64,000 nucleotides of DNA from DASTPP01 sp035762175 (GTDB lineage: Bacteria > Myxococcota_A > Polyangia > Polyangiales > Polyangiaceae). The stretch lies in contig DASTPP010000068.1 of NCBI GenBank assembly GCA_035762175.1, positions 1 to 64,000 of the forward strand. The letters are read 5' to 3'. Position 1 is the stretch's first letter, and each line of letters starts with the position of its first letter. Made by a program: the position numbers and the translations under genes. The notes beneath the pieces were generated by a model, which saw only the letters and a list, made by a program, of their open reading frames with translations, made no database searches and had not been told where the DNA came from. Positions 35,479-43,468 of the stretch are shown here, in pieces.

Positions 35479-35740
35479 GCTGCCCGCGGCTAAAGCCGGG
35501 GGCAGCGGACGCCCGCTCGTGCCGCGTGAAATCGGGCCGATTCGGAGAGCAAAGCCCGCCCCCTCGCGGGGCCGGGCTCCCGCGGGCGCCGATCACCGGG
35601 CGAGCCTGCGAACGCCGCGAGCGGCCGCGACACCCGGGCGAGCGAGCGGAAGCGGCTCGCGGCGCTGTAGCCCTGCCTCCGGGCAGGGCTTGGACGGCCG
35701 TTTCCGCGGGCGTTCGTTGCCCCCGACTTTAGTCGGGGGC
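35479..35740 (+). repeat. 262-bp hairpin-bounded interspersed repeat, copy A
   Basis: The element is bounded by a left hairpin (35479-35506, GCTGCCCGCGGCT / AGCCGGGGGCAGC with one mismatch) and a right hairpin (35719-35740, GCCCCCGAC-TTTA-GTCGGGGGC). An internal perfect hairpin lies at 35669-35690 (AGCCCTGCC-TCCG-GGCAGGGCT). A second copy of nearly equal length lies in inverted orientation at 38705-38965. Shared blocks include AACGCCCGCTCGTGCCGCG-like sequence, CCGATTCGG, AAGCCCGCCCCCTCG, CCTGCGAACGCC, GCGGCCGCG and GGCCGTTTCCGCGGGCG. It encodes no evident protein. Confidence 0.85.
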
Positions 35741-35767
35741 TGACGGCGGCCGCTCGCCGCGCCCTCT

Positions 35768-37282
35768 CTAGCCCGTCCGCCCCTTGCGCCCCGCCCCCCG
35801 GCCCCGCGCCCCGCCCCAGAGCTCCGCGAGCCACGCCTCGATCTCGTCCGCCTCGCGCGGGATCGCCTCCGAGAGCACCCGGCGCCCGCGCGCGGTCACC
35901 AGCACGTCGTCTTCGATGCGCACCCCGATGCCGCGCAGGCGCGCCGGCACGGTCAGATCGTCGGGCTGAAAGTAGAGCCCCGGCTCGATCGTGAGCACCA
36001 TGCCCGCGGCGAGCTTGCCCTCGCGGTAGAGCTCTTTGCGCGCCCGGGCGCAGTCGTGCACGTCGAGCCCCAGCATGTGGCTCGTGCCGTGCAGCGTGTA
36101 GCGCTTGTAGTACTGCTTCTTCTCGTCGAGCGCCTCGTCGAGCGGCCCCTTCAGCACCCCGAGCCGGGCGAGGCCCTCGGCGAGAGCGCGCGTCGCCGCC
36201 CGGTGCGGCGCGAGAAATTCGGCCCCCGGCGCCACCGCCTCGACCGCCGCCCGCTGCGCCGCGCGCACGATCTCGTAGACCTCGCGCTGCGCCGGCGAGA
36301 AGCGCCCCGAGACCGGGAAGGTGCGCGTCACGTCGGCCGTGTAGAGCGAGCGCGCCTCGACCCCGCCGTCGATGAGCACGAGCTCGCCCGCGCGCACCGG
36401 CCCGTCGTTGCGCGTCCAGTGCAGGCGGCACGCGTTCGCGCCCCCCGCCACGATCGTGCCGTAGCCGACGCCGTTGGCCTCGGCGAGCGCGCGCGCGACG
36501 AACGCCGCCTCGAGCTCGCGCTCGGTGCGCGCCGAGGGCAGCCGCCGCAGGGCGTCTTCGAGCGCGCGCTTGGTGACGGCGATGGCGCCCTCGAGCTCGC
36601 GCACCTCGAGCGCGTCCTTGCGCAGGCGCAGCTCGCCCAGCGCCTCGGCGAGCTTCGCGTCGGCGTCGTCGCCCGCGCGCCTTCGCTTCTCGAAGAGCGC
36701 CTCGGTCGCGCGCGAGTGGCCCCGGACCACCCTCACCCGGGCCTTGACCGAGCGCGCGTAGGCCCCGAGCTCGTCGAGCGGGCGCCCCTCGTCGACGCCG
36801 TAGCGCCGCCGGCTCGCCTCGACGCCGAGGCGCGGCCCCACCCAGAGCTCGCCCTTGTGCCGGTCGGTGAAGAAGGTCGGGTCGGTCTTGCCGGGGTTCG
36901 GGTCGACGAAGAGAATCGACCGGTGCCCGCCCCGCCCCGCGGGCTCGAGCACCAGCACCGCGTCGGGCTCGTGGTTGCCCGTCAGGTACGCGAACTCGCT
37001 GCCCGGCCGAAAGGGGTAGTGCGTATCGTTCGCCCGCACCCGCTCGTGCCCGGTCGGTATCACCAGCACCTCGCCCGCGAAGCGCTCCGAGAGCGCCCGC
37101 CGCCGCGCGGCGTAGCGCCCGAGCCCGGGCACCTTCGGCGGCGGCTTGGCGGGCGGCGCCTTCCAACGTTGGAGCATGAATTCGACGAAGGCCGCGGGCA
37201 GCCCCGCCTCGCCCTTGCCCCGGCGTCGGGGCTTCTGCGTCGCCTCGGCCGGGCGCGCGCGTCGCTCTCGGGAACGCGTCAT
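35768..37282 (-). CDS. pepP: Xaa-Pro aminopeptidase (aminopeptidase P, M24)
   Basis: The 504-aa protein is an M24 metallopeptidase that removes N-terminal residues before proline. The N-terminal creatinase-like domain has TGNHEPDAVLVLEP and FVDPNPGKTDP. The pita-bread domain keeps all five metal ligands: DGGVE, YTADVTRTFP, HGTSHMLGLDVHD, LTIEPGLYF and GIGVRIEDDVLVT. The enzyme is expected in the cytoplasm. ATG 37282 begins a basic N-terminus (TRSRERRARP), and a TACACT 7 nt upstream suggests a leaderless start. The gene lies between two inverted repeat elements (35479-35740 and 38705-38965), together with pdxH on the same strand. Confidence 0.93.
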   Translation of the reverse strand: MTRSRERRARPAEATQKPRRRGKGEAGLPAAFVEFMLQRWKAPPAKPPPKVPGLGRYAARRRALSERFAGEVLVIPTGHERVRANDTHYPFRPGSEFAYLTGNHEPDAVLVLEPAGRGGHRSILFVDPNPGKTDPTFFTDRHKGELWVGPRLGVEASRRRYGVDEGRPLDELGAYARSVKARVRVVRGHSRATEALFEKRRRAGDDADAKLAEALGELRLRKDALEVRELEGAIAVTKRALEDALRRLPSARTERELEAAFVARALAEANGVGYGTIVAGGANACRLHWTRNDGPVRAGELVLIDGGVEARSLYTADVTRTFPVSGRFSPAQREVYEIVRAAQRAAVEAVAPGAEFLAPHRAATRALAEGLARLGVLKGPLDEALDEKKQYYKRYTLHGTSHMLGLDVHDCARARKELYREGKLAAGMVLTIEPGLYFQPDDLTVPARLRGIGVRIEDDVLVTARGRRVLSEAIPREADEIEAWLAELWGGARGRGAGRKGRTG

Positions 37283-37289
37283 GCGCGGC

Positions 37290-37295
37290 AGTGTA
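37290..37295 (-). promoter_or_regulatory. Candidate leaderless -10 element (TACACT) for pepP
   Basis: On the minus strand TACACT lies 7 nt upstream of ATG 37282 (GGCTACACTGCCGCGC then ATG), without an SD sequence. Confidence 0.35.
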
Positions 37296-37413
37296 GCCCC
37301 GGACGCCCCGGCGGCGAAATCACTCCGCCCCGGGCCGCCCCTCGAAAGCGCCGCGCCCCGGCGGTTCTCGCCCCATCGCCCGGCCGCCAGGGCCCCGCCG
37401 AGCGCCCCTCGCC

Positions 37414-38055
37414 TCAGGGGCAGAGCCGCTCGACGCGCCAGAGGCCGCCCTCGCCGCGCACGTAGCGCAGCCGGTCGTGCAGCCGGTCGGGGCGGCCCTG
37501 CCAGAACTCGACCGCGTCGGGCGTGAGGCGGTAGCCGCCCCAGCGCGGGGGCCTCGGCACGGGCCCGTCGCCGAAGCGGGCGACGGTCTCGGCGAGGCGC
37601 GCCTCGAGCTCGGGCCGGCCGCTGACCGGCGCGCTCTGCGTCGAGGCCCAGGCGCCGAGCTGGCTGCCCCGGGGGCGCGAGGCAAAGTACGCGTCGGACT
37701 CTTCGTCGCTCGTGTAGCCGACGGCGCCCGTCACCCGCACCTGCCGCTCGAGCGCGGCCCAGAAGAAGACGAGCGCGGCGCGCGGGTTCGCCGCGAGCTC
37801 GCGGCCCTTGGCGCTCTCGTAGTTGGTATAGAAAACGAAGCCCCGCTCGTCGAAGCCCTTCAAGAGCACGGTGCGCGCGGCCGGGTACCCCTGCCGGTCG
37901 ATCGTCGCCAGCGTCATCGCGTTCGGCTCGGCCACCGCCGCGTTGCCGAGCGCCTCGTCGAACCAACGGCGAAACTGCGCGAACGGGTCGGCCTCGGCCG
38001 TCTCTTCGCGGAGCTCATGCAACGAATAGTGCCGCCGCAACTCGGACAAACTCAT
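37414..38055 (-). CDS. pdxH: Pyridoxamine/pyridoxine 5'-phosphate oxidase
   Basis: The 213-aa FMN-dependent oxidase makes pyridoxal 5'-phosphate from PNP/PMP and has the family's usual length. Motifs include DPFAQFRRWFDEA, RTVLLKGFDERGFVFYTNYE (FMN-binding), GRELAANPRAALVFFW, LERQVRVTGAV, SRPRGSQLGAWAS and the C-terminal PRWGGYRLTPDAVEFWQGR followed by RLHDR, matching the substrate-phosphate and C-terminal signatures. ATG 38055 begins the canonical MSLSELRRHY start; an open frame extends upstream but runs through a repeat array and is not family-like. Immediately upstream lies the 42-43-bp periodic palindrome array (38148-38546), the obvious candidate for regulation, though this is inference. 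Confidence 0.95.
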   Translation of the reverse strand: MSLSELRRHYSLHELREETAEADPFAQFRRWFDEALGNAAVAEPNAMTLATIDRQGYPAARTVLLKGFDERGFVFYTNYESAKGRELAANPRAALVFFWAALERQVRVTGAVGYTSDEESDAYFASRPRGSQLGAWASTQSAPVSGRPELEARLAETVARFGDGPVPRPPRWGGYRLTPDAVEFWQGRPDRLHDRLRYVRGEGGLWRVERLCP

Positions 38056-38147
38056 GCCGCCTCGTATGGCCCCGCTCGGGCGCCCAGGCAAGCGACGAGA
38101 TGCGACACCGCCCCCTACCTGCCGGGGCCAAGCACGCCCATCGTCGG

Positions 38148-38546
38148 CAGGTCCCCGGACCTGACGGAGCCTGGCGAGCTCGATCTCCCGCAGGTCCCCG
38201 GACCTGACGACACCCCAATGCGTTGGGCTTCGGCGGGTCCCGGGACCTGACGGTACCCCAATGCGTTGGGCGTCTGCAGGTCCCGGGACATCAAGGAGAT
38301 CGACTTCGATGGGCGCTTGTGGGTCCTGGTACCCGAAATTGTTAGCTTCGTACACCGGTTCGACGTCCCCGGACCCAAGGAGGACGAGCAAGAATCGCTT
38401 TGGCTAGGTCCGAGGACCGGAAAATACCGAGCTTGCAGGGTTTTTTCAGGTCGGGGTACCCGGCCGGGCTCGCCGAAGAGAGGCGAGGCCATGTACCCAG
38501 ACCTGGCCGAGCCTAATAAAGAGGGCCCCGGCGGCGTTTCGAGACC
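38148..38546. repeat. Phased array of ten dyad-symmetric sites, 42-43-bp period
   Basis: Eleven-bp cores of the form GTCCCCGGACC start at 38151, 38194, 38237, 38280, 38323, 38365, 38408, 38450, 38493 and 38536. Spacing is 43, 43, 43, 43, 42, 43, 42, 43 and 43. The first four are near-perfect (CAGGTCCCCGGACCTG twice, then CGGGTCCCGGGACCTG and CAGGTCCCGGGACATC); later ones decay but keep GT at the left and ACC or CC at the right. The spacers differ, except that units 2 and 3 share CCCCAATGCGTTGGGC, itself an inverted repeat. The region from 38300 to 38520 is AT-richer than its surroundings. A degenerate further unit may begin near 38105. Confidence 0.85.
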
Positions 38547-38704
38547 CGGCCGATCGGGCACGACGGCACCGGTTTCTCGCCAAATCGATCGCGAGGCCCT
38601 TGCCCGGCTCCGTCATTGCGCGGACGCCGGTCGCCTCACCCAGGCGGCAGGTGATCTGCGACCCCGGACGTCGAGAGGGGGTTGCGGGACGTCGCCGGCT
38701 TTTC

Positions 38705-38965
38705 GCCCCCGAGTGAACTCGGGGGCAGCTTTCGCCCGCGGAAACGGCCCTTCAAGCCCTGCCGGAGGCAGGGCTCCCGCGAAGCGAGCCGCGCGCGCGC
38801 TCGCCCGAGTGACGCGGCCGCGCGTGGCGTTCGCAGGTTCGTCCGGCAAGCCCAAAGCCCACGGGAGCCCGGCCCCCGACGAGGGGGCGGGCTTGAAGGG
38901 CCGAATCGGTGTCGAAGCCGCGCGGCACGAGCGGGCGTTCGCTGCCCCCGAGTTCACTCGGGGGC
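38705..38965 (-). repeat. 261-bp hairpin-bounded interspersed repeat, copy B (inverted)
   Basis: The element is bounded by two near-identical 22-bp palindromes, GCCCCCGAGT-GA-ACTCGGGGGC (38705-38726) and GCCCCCGAGT-TC-ACTCGGGGGC (38944-38965). Its reverse complement aligns along its length with copy A (35479-35740), including the internal AGCCCTGCC/GGCAGGGCT hairpin and most conserved blocks. By eye, roughly three quarters or more of positions agree. No coding frame is convincing. It lies between the array upstream of pdxH and the 3' end of the CxxCH lipoprotein gene. Confidence 0.85.
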
Positions 38966-39039
38966 GGCCGGGGCGGCGTTCCGCAACCCCCGCTTCGGGC
39001 CCTGGGCCGCCGAGCGCGCGACGTCGCCCGCCGCTCGCC

Positions 39040-40248
39040 TCAGGGCGCGGCGAAGCAGGCGTCGCGCAGCGGGTTCGACGTGAAGGCCTCGGGGGTGACG
39101 TAAGCGATGCAGTAGAACATCGACTCGGTCTCGACCGCGCATTTCTGCTTGAGGCAGGTCGGGTCGAAGGTCGGGCACTGCGTGAAGATGCAGCAGAAGC
39201 CCTCGGACGCGAGCGGGCCGCAGCCGTTCGTTTCGGCGTAGGCGACGGCTTGCCGGAAGAGGCAATCCTCGCAGGAGGGGCCGCCGTTGGTGGGCGCGGG
39301 CTCGGCCGCGAGGCAGGCCTTCTCGCACGCGTCTTTGTCGGGGTTGGTGGCGCAGGCGTCGAAGCAGACCTTCGTCTCGGCCTTGCAGCGGGGTAGCTGC
39401 TCTGCCGGCAGCGGCTTGCCGAGCGCGCCGCAGAGGGGCGACGGGGCGCCGCCGCCCGCGCCGCCCGCGCCGGCGGTGTCGGCGGGCCCGGTGGGCAGGC
39501 CGGTGAACTGCCCGCCGCTCGGGGCGCCGCAGGCGAGCCACTCGGCGAGCTTCGAGCGCTCGGCCTCGGGCGGGCCTCCGGAGGGCGGCATCGTGGGCGA
39601 CTCGCCCGTCGTTCGCGCGAGAATTCGGGCGCTCTGTGCGCGAACCTTGTCGATGCCGTCGAAGTCGATGCCGAGGGGCGCGCTCTGGCGCGAGCCCTCG
39701 GGCAGCGACGAGCTGTGACAGCCGTTGCACCACGAGAGCAAGAAGGGCGCGCCGAAGTTCTCGTACGTGAGCTCGCTCTCGGGCGGGCAGTCTTCGGTCG
39801 AGGGGCCCTTGCTGGGCGGGGCGCCGCCGACGCCGCCTGTGCCGCTCGAGCCCCCCGAGCCGGCCTGCGCCGGGTTGCCGTCGGCGCCCTCGTCGTCGCC
39901 GCCGCCGCACGCCGGCGCGCCGAGGGCGACGCCGGCGGCGAGGGCGCAGAGCGACACGAGCGCGCGCGCGAGGGCGGCGTCTGCCGCCCTGGCCCCGCTC
40001 CCGGCGGAGGTGCGAAGCGAGGGCGCGGCGGCTCCCCCGCTCCCGGCGGAGGTGCGAAGCGAGGGCGCTGCGGCTCCCCCGCTCCCGGCGGAGGGGTGAA
40101 GCGAGGGCGCGGCGCCTCCCCCCCTTCCGGGCGAGGGGCAACGAGAGGGCGCTGCAACTCCCCCCCTCCCTGGGGAGGGGGGGCTGGGGGGGGCGGGGGA
40201 CGCAAGGGGCACGGGGCGGCTCCGCGGGTCAGACGGCGGCGAGGGCAT
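39040..40248 (-). CDS. Cysteine-rich lipoprotein with a CxxCH haem-binding motif
   Basis: The recognisable protein has a hydrophobic export segment (ALVSLCALAAGVALGAPAC, lipobox-like), a Gly/Ser/Ala linker and then a c-type-cytochrome-like site CNGCHSSS with a downstream TMPPSGGPP motif typical of single-haem domains. The C-terminal half has about 16 cysteines (KVCFDACATNPDKDACEKAC, CEDCLF, GFCCIFTQCP). As annotated, 402 aa begin at ATG 40248, overlapping the DUF1501 stop by 20 bp. However, the first ~95 residues are encoded largely by an in-frame 42-bp tandem repeat and precede the signal peptide, which is unusual. A GTG at the start of VSLCALAAG is an alternative. It probably forms an operon with the DUF1501 and DUF1588 genes. 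Confidence 0.7.
   Translation of the reverse strand: MPSPPSDPRSRPVPLASPAPPSPPSPGRGGVAAPSRCPSPGRGGGAAPSLHPSAGSGGAAAPSLRTSAGSGGAAAPSLRTSAGSGARAADAALARALVSLCALAAGVALGAPACGGGDDEGADGNPAQAGSGGSSGTGGVGGAPPSKGPSTEDCPPESELTYENFGAPFLLSWCNGCHSSSLPEGSRQSAPLGIDFDGIDKVRAQSARILARTTGESPTMPPSGGPPEAERSKLAEWLACGAPSGGQFTGLPTGPADTAGAGGAGGGAPSPLCGALGKPLPAEQLPRCKAETKVCFDACATNPDKDACEKACLAAEPAPTNGGPSCEDCLFRQAVAYAETNGCGPLASEGFCCIFTQCPTFDPTCLKQKCAVETESMFYCIAYVTPEAFTSNPLRDACFAAP
39995..40162. repeat. 42-bp tandem repeat, four copies, in frame
   Basis: Units start near 39995, 40037, 40079 and 40121 and read CCGCTCCCGGCGGAGGTGCG followed by AAGCGAGGGCGC and GGCGGCTCC; the fourth is degenerate. Forty-two is a multiple of three, so the overlapping frame shows repeated APSLRTSAGSGGA peptides. 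The array lies just after the DUF1501 stop codon. Confidence 0.85.
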
Positions 40249-41506
40249 GAAAGGGCTCGACGCCGGGGAAGGAGGTCGCGGGGTCGACGCCGACGATCGA
40301 GAGCACGCCGGCGAGCAGGTTCGCGGCCTGCAGTTGCTTGCCGGTCGCGCTCGGGGCGCCGGTCTTGAGGTCGACCGAGCGGGCGCCGAGAAGGTCGTCG
40401 CTGCCGCCGTAGACGCGGCCGCCGGCGACGCCGGCGCCGAAGGCGAGGGCGCTGGTGACGGGCCAGTGGTCTTTGCCGGCCGAGCCGTTGAGCTTGGGGG
40501 TGCGCCCCATCTCGGACAGGACGAGCACCGTGGTGCTCGAGAGCAGGTTGGCCGCGGCGAGCTTGTCGCCCAGATCGGTGAGCGTGGCGAAGAGATCGTT
40601 GTGCAGGGTCGCCTGGCGCTCGTTGCCCGTGTGCGTGTCCCAGTTCATCGTCTCGATGAGCACAGCGCGGCTCAGCTTGCGCGCGAGCGCGTTGACCGTG
40701 AGCTCGACCTGCACCCGCGTGTCGGGCGTGTAGCCGACGGTGCCGAAGTTGGTGCCCTGCGCGGCGTACGAGCGCAAGAGATCGCCGCGCTCTTCGGACG
40801 ACAGGTAGTCGTCGACGCGCGCGCCGTTGAAGGCGCCGGCGCCGCGCGCCGCGCGGAAGCGCTCGGCGCTCGCGGCGAGGTAGCTTTTGACCAAGGCGTC
40901 TTCGGCCGCCGAGGGCGTGAGCGCGGGCGGGACGGGGGCTCCGTAGCCGAACTGGGCGGCGCCCGGGCTGAGCAGGCCGGCGAGCTGGTTGGTCGTGCCG
41001 GCGCGGCCGGTGATGGGGCCGAGCGGGCCGCTGATGGCGCTCGAGCCGAGCACCAGGTAGGGCACGGGCAGATCGCGGCCGAGCTCGGACGCGACGATCG
41101 CGCCGATGTCGGGCTTGCTGGTGGTCGGCGCGCCCGTCAGCACGCGCTTGACGCAGTCGGGGTGAATGAACGACGAGATCTGCACGCCGTTGATGACGGC
41201 CGCCTGCGCGCCGTAGGCCTTGAAGAAGGCGTCGACGTTGGGGGCGCCGGGCGGCACGAAGATCTGCAGGGCGCCGTAGGCGCCGATCTCGCCGGCGGGG
41301 GCGTCGATGCCGGCGACGCCGGGCTTCGGGTCGAAGACGTAGGTCGTGTCCCAACCGCCGCTGTTCAAGACGACGACGAGGTTGCGCGCGGGGCCGGCGG
41401 CCTGGCGGCCGGCGCTGCGGGCCTGGGGCAGGGCGAGGGGCAAGAGGCCGGCCGCGGCGGCGGCCGCGGCGCCTTGGAGAAACGTTCTGCGTCCGAGGGC
41501 GTTCAC
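40229..41506 (-). CDS. DUF1501 family protein, Tat-exported
   Basis: The 425-aa protein begins with a twin-arginine signal (GRRTFLQGAAAAAAAGLLPL) and matches DUF1501. It has LVVVLNSGGWDTTYVFDP, then the INGVQISSFIHPDC region, LIETMNWDTHTGN, STTVLVLSEMGRTPKLNG and GKDHWPVTSALAFGAGVAGG near the C-terminus. The last motifs resemble the alkaline-phosphatase/sulfatase-like metal site of this family. DUF1501 proteins are typically encoded beside DUF1588/DUF1592/DUF1800-type proteins in Planctomycetota and Myxococcota; their function is unknown. Folded Tat export suggests a cofactor or metal is inserted in the cytoplasm. It starts at ATG 41506, 15 bp after the upstream DUF1588-type gene on the same strand. 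Confidence 0.9.
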   Translation of the reverse strand: MNALGRRTFLQGAAAAAAAGLLPLALPQARSAGRQAAGPARNLVVVLNSGGWDTTYVFDPKPGVAGIDAPAGEIGAYGALQIFVPPGAPNVDAFFKAYGAQAAVINGVQISSFIHPDCVKRVLTGAPTTSKPDIGAIVASELGRDLPVPYLVLGSSAISGPLGPITGRAGTTNQLAGLLSPGAAQFGYGAPVPPALTPSAAEDALVKSYLAASAERFRAARGAGAFNGARVDDYLSSEERGDLLRSYAAQGTNFGTVGYTPDTRVQVELTVNALARKLSRAVLIETMNWDTHTGNERQATLHNDLFATLTDLGDKLAAANLLSSTTVLVLSEMGRTPKLNGSAGKDHWPVTSALAFGAGVAGGRVYGGSDDLLGARSVDLKTGAPSATGKQLQAANLLAGVLSIVGVDPATSFPGVEPFHALAAV

Positions 41507-41521
41507 GGGGGGCCTCCGCGG

Positions 41522-43297
41522 TCAGTAGTAGGCGATGCGCGCGTCTTGCAGCATCGCGAAGAGGGTGGTCGTCCAGGCCCGGGCGGCGTCGCCGCCGGCC
41601 GCCTGCCGGGCCGAGGTGAAGAGCTGGTAGGTGGCCGCGACGTCGTCGCCGTTCGGCTCGGCGGCGACGCCGTAGAGGCGCAGGTAGAGCGCGGCGATCT
41701 GGTCGCGTAGCGCGGCCTCGCCGGCCTCGGCGGGGCCGACCTGGCGCAAGAGCTTTCGCTTCGACGGGTCGGCCTGGGCGAAGTCGCTCGCGACGACGTG
41801 CTGGGCGGCGAGCGAGGCGAGCGTGCGCAGGGTGAGCGCCGCGGTCGGGGTCATGGTGTGCGTCGCCTGCGTCACGGCCACGCTGTCGAGGCCGCCGGCG
41901 AGCACCTCGAGGCCGAAGAAGCTGTCGGTCAGCAGATCGATCTCGCCCACCTGGCCGACGGGCGCGCCCTGGCCGGTGGGCAGCTCGGCGTCGAGGCGCG
42001 CCTTCCAGCGGAAGCCGGTGAGGTCTTCGACGAGGCGCGCGAGCTGCGCGGGGCGGGCCTTGAGCAGGCGCCCGCCCGGCGCCCCGTCGGGGCCCGCGGC
42101 GGCGCGGAAGTCGTCGCCGAGCACGATCGCCTTGACGAGCTTGCGCGCGTTCAGGCCGCTGCCGATGAAGGCCGCTTGCAGGGGCGAGGCCACCTCGAGC
42201 GGCACCTCGGCGGGGCTCATCTCGTTCAGGTAGCCGTAGAAGCGCTTGGCCGCGCAGAGCGAGAAGCGCGGGTCGGCGGCGATGGCGTCGCCGAGAAAGG
42301 CGAGCCCCTCGCCGCGCTGCCCGAAGTAGGCCGACTCGGTCACGTTGAAGACGGGCTCGAGCGGCGGCAGGTAGAAGGTGAAGGGGTAGCTGGTCGAGGG
42401 GTCGGAGGGCACGAAGAGCGGGTGGAAGGCGCCGAAGAAGCTCGCCAGCGGGTCGAGCGTCTGGTGGCAGCCGGCGCAGCCCTGGTTGACCTTGACGGCG
42501 TCGGCGACCTCTTTCGGGTCGCCGAGGTTGATGCTGGCGTCGGCGCCCCCGATCTCGCGGCTCAAGAAGTCGTAACAGAGCAGCGCCGTCGACACGAGGT
42601 TCGCCCGGCCGCGGTTGCCGTTCGAGTAGGTCGTCGAGTGCCGGGTGAAGAGCGTCGAGTCAGAAAGAATGCCCGCGTTCGGGCGGCCGTCGTCCCAGCG
42701 GGTCTCGGTCCAGGCGTCGAAGGCGCCCTGGTGCTCGAGCCCCCAGACCGCCGCGACGCGGCCGTCGGCGAGCGTGTAGTCGCCCGTCACGATCTCCGAG
42801 TAGGGCCGGTCGTTCATCACGACGTGCTCGATGAGGCGAAGGGGCGCCTCCATCAGGGCGACGTTGAGGCGCTGCTGCTCTTCGGCCGCGAGCGGCCCCC
42901 GGGCGGGGAAGCCCAAGGGGAAGATGACCGGCGCCGCCCGCACGAGCAGCGCCTCGTTGTGCAGGTCGCGCAGCGTCGCGCCGAACTCGGGGCTGGCGAG
43001 GTACTGGTCGACGATGCCCTCGAGCGCCGCCGGGTCGGCCTTGACGCGCGCGAGCTCGTCGCCGCTCGGCCGCGTGCCGCGCAGGGCCATCGACGCGCGC
43101 ACCAGGTGCTCGGTCGGCCCCAGGAACGTGTACGACGCGGGCCCGGCGCCGCCGCTGCCGTTGCCGCCGCCGGTGCCGTTCGAGCCCGACGCGCCGGCCG
43201 CGCCGTCGTTCGGCGGGTCGTCTCGGTCGCCTTGACAGCCCCCGAGCAGGGCCAGGGCGAGGAAAGAAAGCGCGAATCGCGAGCGTTTACCATTCAT
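41522..43297 (-). CDS. DUF1588/DUF1592-type lipoprotein with a CxxCH motif
   Basis: The 591-aa protein has a lipoprotein signal (RFALSFLALALLGGC) and a Gly/Ser/Asn linker. The N-terminal domain (HLVRASMALRGTRPSGDELA) resembles the domain that starts DUF1592/DUF1549 proteins. A DUF1588-like domain follows (SDSTLFTRHSTTYSNGNRGR, then ANLVSTALLCYDFLSREI), ending in VNQGCAGCHQTLDPLASFFG, a CxxCH site probably for covalent haem. The C-terminal part has DUF1585-like sequence (FSLCAAKRFYGYLN). The set points to an outer-surface or periplasmic redox lipoprotein working with the adjacent DUF1501 protein. ATG 43297 has a good GGAAGG ribosome-binding site 6-11 nt upstream. Confidence 0.85.
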   Translation of the reverse strand: MNGKRSRFALSFLALALLGGCQGDRDDPPNDGAAGASGSNGTGGGNGSGGAGPASYTFLGPTEHLVRASMALRGTRPSGDELARVKADPAALEGIVDQYLASPEFGATLRDLHNEALLVRAAPVIFPLGFPARGPLAAEEQQRLNVALMEAPLRLIEHVVMNDRPYSEIVTGDYTLADGRVAAVWGLEHQGAFDAWTETRWDDGRPNAGILSDSTLFTRHSTTYSNGNRGRANLVSTALLCYDFLSREIGGADASINLGDPKEVADAVKVNQGCAGCHQTLDPLASFFGAFHPLFVPSDPSTSYPFTFYLPPLEPVFNVTESAYFGQRGEGLAFLGDAIAADPRFSLCAAKRFYGYLNEMSPAEVPLEVASPLQAAFIGSGLNARKLVKAIVLGDDFRAAAGPDGAPGGRLLKARPAQLARLVEDLTGFRWKARLDAELPTGQGAPVGQVGEIDLLTDSFFGLEVLAGGLDSVAVTQATHTMTPTAALTLRTLASLAAQHVVASDFAQADPSKRKLLRQVGPAEAGEAALRDQIAALYLRLYGVAAEPNGDDVAATYQLFTSARQAAGGDAARAWTTTLFAMLQDARIAYY

Positions 43298-43468
43298 GGG
43301 GGTGCCTTCCCTCGGCCGCCCACTCTTCAAGGGGCGTGCCGCGCCGACCTCGGCCCGCAGTACGTCGAACCCTACCCCCCGCGTGAACGCCCCGCCCGCG
43401 CGGGCGCGTAACGCACGATTAACACTGGGGTAGGGGCTCCATCGGACGCGGGCCCGTCCCTGGACGCA

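Noticed and set aside
37414..38391. Extended pdxH starting at 38391
   Set aside because: The extra ~112 residues are encoded by the palindrome array. The family N-terminus begins at ATG 38055.
38148..38546. CRISPR array
   Set aside because: The conserved core is only ~11-16 bp, it decays along the array, the units are palindromic rather than identical 25-40-bp repeats, and no cas gene is near.
38266..39396. Plus-strand reading frame across the array and repeat B
   Set aside because: It runs through the palindrome array and the hairpin element and into the antisense of the CxxCH gene. Composition and lack of homology-like motifs make it non-coding.
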